Translations under genes and position numbers: made by a program | Notes under the pieces: generated by a model | What the model was told of the DNA's origin: nothing | The model's input: the letters and a program-made list of their open reading frames with translations, nothing else | Databases searched by the model: none | Part shown: positions 60,407-64,000 of the stretch, piece by piece | How positions within the stretch are numbered: the stretch's first letter is position 1 | Layout: each line of letters begins with the position of its first letter | Source of the DNA: Hydrogenothermaceae bacterium | Lineage (GTDB): Bacteria > Aquificota > Aquificia > Aquificales > Hydrogenothermaceae | Reading direction: 5' to 3' | DNA: 64,000 bases | NCBI GenBank assembly: GCA_026418535.1 | Contig: JAOABC010000002.1 | Span: forward strand, 62,001 to 126,000

Positions 60407-62503
60407 ATGAGAAAGCTGGCTATAGCCGCTATCCTTTCAACTACTGCTATATATACGTTTGCAAACGCTCAGACAACCATAAAGGTAGAGAAGATCACCA
60501 TCAAGGAAAAACAGAAAAAAGAAGAGTTCTCCAAGAAAGAGATAACCCAAGAGGATGTGAAGATAACGAGACAGGTCGACCTTGGAGAGATTCTATCCGG
60601 AATATATCCGGAAGTGAACTTTATGAGAAAAGCTGGAACAGCCAATGACCTGAACGTCAGAGGTTTTAGTAGGGACAACATAAACGTATTTATAGACGGC
60701 TCTGAAGTCCACGGTGCATGTCCAAACAGGATGGACCCTCCGTCTTTCCACGTATCTTCTCCACAGATAGAGAAGATAGAGATAAAGGAAGGTCCATTTG
60801 ATGTAGAGAATCCAGGAACTCTTGCAGCTATTGTGAACGTGAAAACAAAGGATCCTAAAGAGGGAGTGGGAGGAGAGACGGGGGTTACTGTAGGAAGTTT
60901 CAGTTACAGAACCGGCTACTTCTGGGGTAACGTTGGAAGTAAGTTTATAAAAGTGTTAGTAGGTGCGTCTAACCAGTACTCAAAACCCTATGAAAGTGGA
61001 GAAGGTAAGAAGGTTACAGAGTATGCTGTCTACACAACACCAGCAGGTCAAACTGCAGGTAGGTACAAACCTCAGTATATAAATGAAAAAGTATTCAACA
61101 TAGATAGAGTTTGGTCTAAAGTCATTCTGACACCAACTGACAAAGTAGAGTTTAAACTGTCCTATGCCTTTGAAAACGCACGGAACATTCTATACCCAGC
61201 CTTGAGGATGGATGCTCTGTATGATAGAACCAACAGGTTAAACGCAGACTTTGATATAAAGGATCTAGGTCTAAAGATATCTGCATACCAAAACAAAATA
61301 AAACACGACATGAGAGACACATTTAGAACTACCTCTGGCACAGCTGCCTACAGTATGATGACATACGCTGAGTCAAGTATGACAGGTTTTAAGGTTGTAA
61401 AGAGCTTCGGCTTGGGCTGGATGGATGTAGATGTAGGAGCTGACTACTACCTCAGAAATTGGAAAGCTAACAACATCCAAGCAGCTAATACTCCTAACCC
61501 GAATAGAAACCCTGGTATGATTCCGGATGTGGATATAAAGAACGTAGGTCTCTTTGTCAAAGGGGTTAGAGATATACAAAACTGGACCATCTCCACCGGT
61601 TTGAGGTTTGATAGTACAAAGTCAGAGGCTGATAAAAACGCAATCTCCGGAAACAACAATATACTTATAACTAAAGGTCTCCTAAACAGCTTCTCAAAGA
61701 CAGACAGCTACCCTTCCGGATACATCCTTGCAAAATACAAAATAGATAAAAGAAATAACCTGTACATAGGATTTGGACATTCAGTTAGAGTCCCAGACCC
61801 TATAGAGAGATATATAGCCCTTTCTGGACAGGCACCTTGGTATGGTAACCCTAGTCTAAAACCTACAAAGAACAACGAGATAGATGTTGGGGCAGAGTCG
61901 TACCCTATAGACAACCTTGGATTGAGGGCTAACCTGTTCTACAGCGATCTAACAGACTTTATCTATCTAAGACAGTATCAAGGTATATGTCTATCCGGAA
62001 CAGGAAACTGTACTTACACAACTTACCAAAATATAGATGCTAAAATATATGGGGGAGATCTTTCTCTTTTCTACGGATTTAACGAAAAGCTATCAGCAGA
62101 GGCAAGTTTAGCATACCAAAGGGGTAAGAAAGACAGTGGTGTGTACAAAGATAGTGATTTGACAGAGATACCTCCCCTAAAGTCCAGAGTAGCTCTGAAG
62201 TATGATGACGGTGCATTCTACGGTCTGATAGAGGGTATATACCAAGCTAGGCAATCAAAGGTGGACTCTGATTTAAAAGAGATTGAAACCTCACCTTACT
62301 TCATAATGAACCTGAAGGTTGGGTATACATATGCTAACAGACTCTTCTTTGGGCTTGGTGTGGATAACGTCTTTGATAGACTGTACTACAACTACCTATC
62401 TTATGTAAGAGACCCATTTAGAGGTATATCTGTATCCGGAAACCCTGTAAAAATTCCTGAGCCAGGAAGGTTTATCTATGCAAACCTATCGTACAAGTTC
62501 TAA
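60407..62503 (+). CDS. TonB-dependent receptor, OprC/NosA-like (copper uptake)
   Basis: The 698-residue outer membrane receptor has a signal peptide (MRKLAIAAILSTTAIYTFANA), a plug domain and a 22-strand barrel ending RFIYANLSYKF. The plug has GSEVHGACPNRMDPPSFHV, which contains the CxxxM pair (Cys about 105, Met about 109) found in OprC, and the barrel has KHDMRD, an HxM pair at about residues 300 and 302. Those four ligands form the copper site described for Pseudomonas OprC, so copper uptake is the best call; NosA is the related name. Strong AGGAGGT, own promoter, and a terminator behind it. Divergent from the metal efflux operon. Confidence 0.88.
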   Translation: MRKLAIAAILSTTAIYTFANAQTTIKVEKITIKEKQKKEEFSKKEITQEDVKITRQVDLGEILSGIYPEVNFMRKAGTANDLNVRGFSRDNINVFIDGSEVHGACPNRMDPPSFHVSSPQIEKIEIKEGPFDVENPGTLAAIVNVKTKDPKEGVGGETGVTVGSFSYRTGYFWGNVGSKFIKVLVGASNQYSKPYESGEGKKVTEYAVYTTPAGQTAGRYKPQYINEKVFNIDRVWSKVILTPTDKVEFKLSYAFENARNILYPALRMDALYDRTNRLNADFDIKDLGLKISAYQNKIKHDMRDTFRTTSGTAAYSMMTYAESSMTGFKVVKSFGLGWMDVDVGADYYLRNWKANNIQAANTPNPNRNPGMIPDVDIKNVGLFVKGVRDIQNWTISTGLRFDSTKSEADKNAISGNNNILITKGLLNSFSKTDSYPSGYILAKYKIDKRNNLYIGFGHSVRVPDPIERYIALSGQAPWYGNPSLKPTKNNEIDVGAESYPIDNLGLRANLFYSDLTDFIYLRQYQGICLSGTGNCTYTTYQNIDAKIYGGDLSLFYGFNEKLSAEASLAYQRGKKDSGVYKDSDLTEIPPLKSRVALKYDDGAFYGLIEGIYQARQSKVDSDLKEIETSPYFIMNLKVGYTYANRLFFGLGVDNVFDRLYYNYLSYVRDPFRGISVSGNPVKIPEPGRFIYANLSYKF

Positions 62504-62516
62504 ACCCTGCTGCAGC

Positions 62517-62580
62517 TAAAGACCTCCTGTCTTTAAAAGGGCAACTGCCGGGTATCAAACCCGGCTTTTTCCTTTTTTAA
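62517..62580 (+). terminator. Rho-independent terminator after TonB receptor
   Basis: GCCGGGT-ATCAA-ACCCGGC (62547-62565) is a perfect 7-bp G+C-rich stem followed by a T-rich tract (TTTTTCCTTTTTT). A second hairpin, TAAAGAC-CTCCT-GTCTTTA (62517-62535), lies just upstream. Confidence 0.92.
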
Positions 62581-62605
62581 TATCTAAAAATCAAACACTG
62601 TTTTA

Positions 62606-62634
62606 TTGACAAAACTTTAATATTGTTTTATCCT
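62606..62634 (+). promoter_or_regulatory. Sigma70-type promoter of mdh
   Basis: A perfect TTGACA -35 is 17 bp from TATCCT. It lies between the terminator and mdh, about 36 nt before the ATG, and is the best consensus -35/-10 pair in the window. Confidence 0.65.
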
Positions 62635-62669
62635 AATGTTCACATTTTTCAAGTAGGAGGCTTCATAAT

Positions 62670-63668
62670 ATGGCAGACTATAAGAGACCTACTGTATCAA
62701 TTGTTGGAGCGGGAAACGTAGGGGAGCACGTAGCAAACCTAATAGCAATCAAAGAGCTTGCAAATATCAAACTGCTTGATCTACCAAAGAAGGCAGAGGA
62801 TAGAGTTTTTGAAGTTGTGAAGGGCAAAGCCCTTGATATGAAGCAGATGGCTTCAGCTATTGGTGTTGATGTAGAGATAGAGGGGTACACAGTGACTGCA
62901 GATGGACAAGGATACGAACCCCTAAAGGACTCAGATATCGTTATAATAACCGCAGGTTTTCCAAGGAAACCTGGTATGAGTAGAGATGACCTCCTTTCAG
63001 CAAACGTAAACATAATAAGGACTGTCTCTGAAAGGATAGCCCTCTATGCTCCCAACGCTGTGGTTATTGTTGTTTCCAACCCTGTAGATGTTCTAACGTA
63101 CGCTACTCTAAAAATAACCAAATTCCCAAAGAACAAAGTTATGGGTATGGCTGGGGTGTTAGATACAGCAAGGTTTAAAACTTTTATATCAAAAGAATTA
63201 AAAGTGTCTGTTTCAAACATAAACTGTTTTGTGGTTGGTGGTCATGGAGATGAGATGGTTCCCTTAATCTCAGCCTCTAACGTTGGGGGTATACCTCTTA
63301 CTAAACTGTTCTCTAAAGAAAAACTTGAGGAGATAATCAAGAGAACCAAGTTTGGAGGAGGAGAGATAGTTAACCTCATGGGAACATCTGCCTACCATGC
63401 TCCAGGTGCTTCTGTAGCTGAGATGGTTGAGACTGTCTTAAAAGACAAAAAACAGATAATGCCATGCTCAGTATACGTAGATGGTGAAGATGCAAGGTTC
63501 TATGAAGCTTACGATGTCTGTGTTGGTCTGCCTGTTAAGGTGGGAGCTCACGGTTGGGAAGAGATACTAAAAGTTGAACTATCTGAAGAGGAGAGGGCTA
63601 TGTGGCATTCTTCTGTTAAGTCTGTAAAAGAGGGAATAGAGAGAATAAAAGAGCTTAAACTGATATAA
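62670..63668 (+). CDS. mdh: Malate dehydrogenase
   Basis: MDH interconverts oxaloacetate and malate, here probably in the reductive TCA cycle. The 332-residue LDH/MDH-family protein has the NAD fold VSIVGAGNVGEHVA, active-loop PRKPGMSRDDLLSANV (Arg pair typical of malate specificity), VVSNPVDVLTY and the catalytic His in VVGGHGDEMVPL. It closely follows the pattern of Aquifex MDH. TAGGAGG precedes the ATG. A fumarase gene follows after 19 nt. Confidence 0.95.
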   Translation: MADYKRPTVSIVGAGNVGEHVANLIAIKELANIKLLDLPKKAEDRVFEVVKGKALDMKQMASAIGVDVEIEGYTVTADGQGYEPLKDSDIVIITAGFPRKPGMSRDDLLSANVNIIRTVSERIALYAPNAVVIVVSNPVDVLTYATLKITKFPKNKVMGMAGVLDTARFKTFISKELKVSVSNINCFVVGGHGDEMVPLISASNVGGIPLTKLFSKEKLEEIIKRTKFGGGEIVNLMGTSAYHAPGASVAEMVETVLKDKKQIMPCSVYVDGEDARFYEAYDVCVGLPVKVGAHGWEEILKVELSEEERAMWHSSVKSVKEGIERIKELKLI

Positions 63669-63687
63669 AAAGATCGGAGTGAGAACT

Positions 63688-64000
63688 TTGAGAGAGATAG
63701 ATTACACAGAGATAGTTAAAGCTGTTAAAGAGATGGTGATGGATACCGAGTACAGGCTTCCAGAGGACTTTATACAGGCAGTTAGGTCTTCCATAGACGA
63801 GGAAGCTTCCTCTTTAGGAAAGGAGATACTCCAGGAAATCCTCCTAAACGCAGAGGTTGCACAGAGAGAGCAAGTAGCTTACTGTCAAGATACAGGCTAT
63901 CCAGTCTTCTTCGTAGAGATAGGCCAAGATGTTAGGATAGTGGGTGGTAGTATAAAAGAGGCTATAAACCATGCTGTCAGACAGGCAACAAAGGAAGGAT
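63688..64000 (+). CDS. Fumarate hydratase class I, alpha subunit (3' end outside window)
   Basis: The first 104 residues are visible. VAYCQDTGYPVFFVEIG is the signature of the class I (iron-sulfur) fumarase alpha subunit, with the cluster Cys. The TTG start has GGAG 8 nt upstream and lies 19 nt after mdh, so the two work together in the malate-fumarate step. The class I enzyme in two subunits is normal for Aquificota. Confidence 0.9.
   Translation, partial: MREIDYTEIVKAVKEMVMDTEYRLPEDFIQAVRSSIDEEASSLGKEILQEILLNAEVAQREQVAYCQDTGYPVFFVEIGQDVRIVGGSIKEAINHAVRQATKEG

Noticed and set aside
1-64000. TCCGGA as a Haemophilus/Neisseria-type DNA uptake sequence
   Set aside because: Those signals are 10-12 bp, non-palindromic with conserved flanks and often form terminator pairs. 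Here only six palindromic bases are constant.
1-64000. tRNA, rRNA, CRISPR arrays, IS elements
   Set aside because: I saw no tRNA-like T-arm clusters, rRNA segments, regularly spaced repeats, transposase motifs or target duplications.

Overview
The window is a dense, mostly operonic bacterial chromosome segment with no rRNA, tRNA, CRISPR array or insertion sequence that I could recognise. The codon style (AGA/AGG for Arg, ATA for Ile, Lys/Glu-rich proteins), an archaeal-type 3-dehydroquinate synthase II, an Aquifex-like malate dehydrogenase followed by a class I fumarase (reductive TCA enzymes), a group 3b-type NiFe hydrogenase and paired GH57 enzymes point to a thermophilic, diderm member of the Aquificota, probably Hydrogenothermaceae. 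The phylum is a fairly safe inference; the family is a guess.

Layout. 1-2.1 kb (minus): the end of an aldo/keto reductase operon with an ArnT-like glycosyltransferase. 2.2-5.5 kb: archaeal-type DHQ synthase, an MCE lipid-transport protein and a Crp/Fnr regulator. 5.6-11.5 kb: a tripartite RND efflux operon (TolC, adaptor, pump) with a palindrome in its leader. 11.5-14.9 kb: a housekeeping run rsmD-coaD-lptE-holA-ruvB joined by short overlaps. 15-18.5 kb: a porin and ammonium transporter (minus) divergent from a PDC-sensor-like membrane protein (plus), with a sigma54 promoter facing each way and an NtrC-like site between them. 18.5-22.1 kb: secD-secF-hisC. 22.1-32.2 kb (minus): a complete cellulose synthesis operon read as [small ORF]-bcsA-bcsD-like-bcsB-bcsZ-bcsC-bcsQ. 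32.2-33.5 kb: an MTA/SAH deaminase. 33.6-43.2 kb: an alpha-glucan operon (sugar nucleotidyltransferase/PMM-like fusion, two GH57 enzymes, galT, glgA, DUF4912). 43.2-47.3 kb (minus): biotin synthase and a MacAB/Lol-like ABC exporter with adaptor. 47.4-51.3 kb: hydBGDA hydrogenase. 51.3-54.5 kb (minus): a degenerate GGDEF protein, metK and ilvD. 54.6-60.3 kb (minus): a CzcCBA-type metal efflux operon headed by a small exported protein, divergent from an OprC/NosA-like copper TonB receptor (60.4-62.5 kb). 62.6-64 kb: mdh and the start of fumarase alpha.

Two observations stand out. (1) The cellulose operon opens with a short ORF carrying a good Shine-Dalgarno sequence. It runs out of frame at a tract of eight A residues; one extra A, or a -1 frameshift, would give one continuous 85-residue coiled-coil protein whose stop codon overlaps the bcsA start. 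bcsA itself has no good ribosome-binding site, so this looks like a slippage, frameshift or phase-variation gate on cellulose synthesis. (2) The palindrome TCCGGA occurs about 70 times by eye, roughly eight times more than composition predicts. It appears in all three reading frames, much like the cyanobacterial HIP1 palindrome.

The envelope theme is strong: LptE, MCE, two RND systems, an ABC exporter, SecDF, cellulose secretion, a porin and a TonB receptor. Metal handling pairs copper uptake with metal export. Start sites were chosen from visible Shine-Dalgarno sequences and several differ from the longest open frame.
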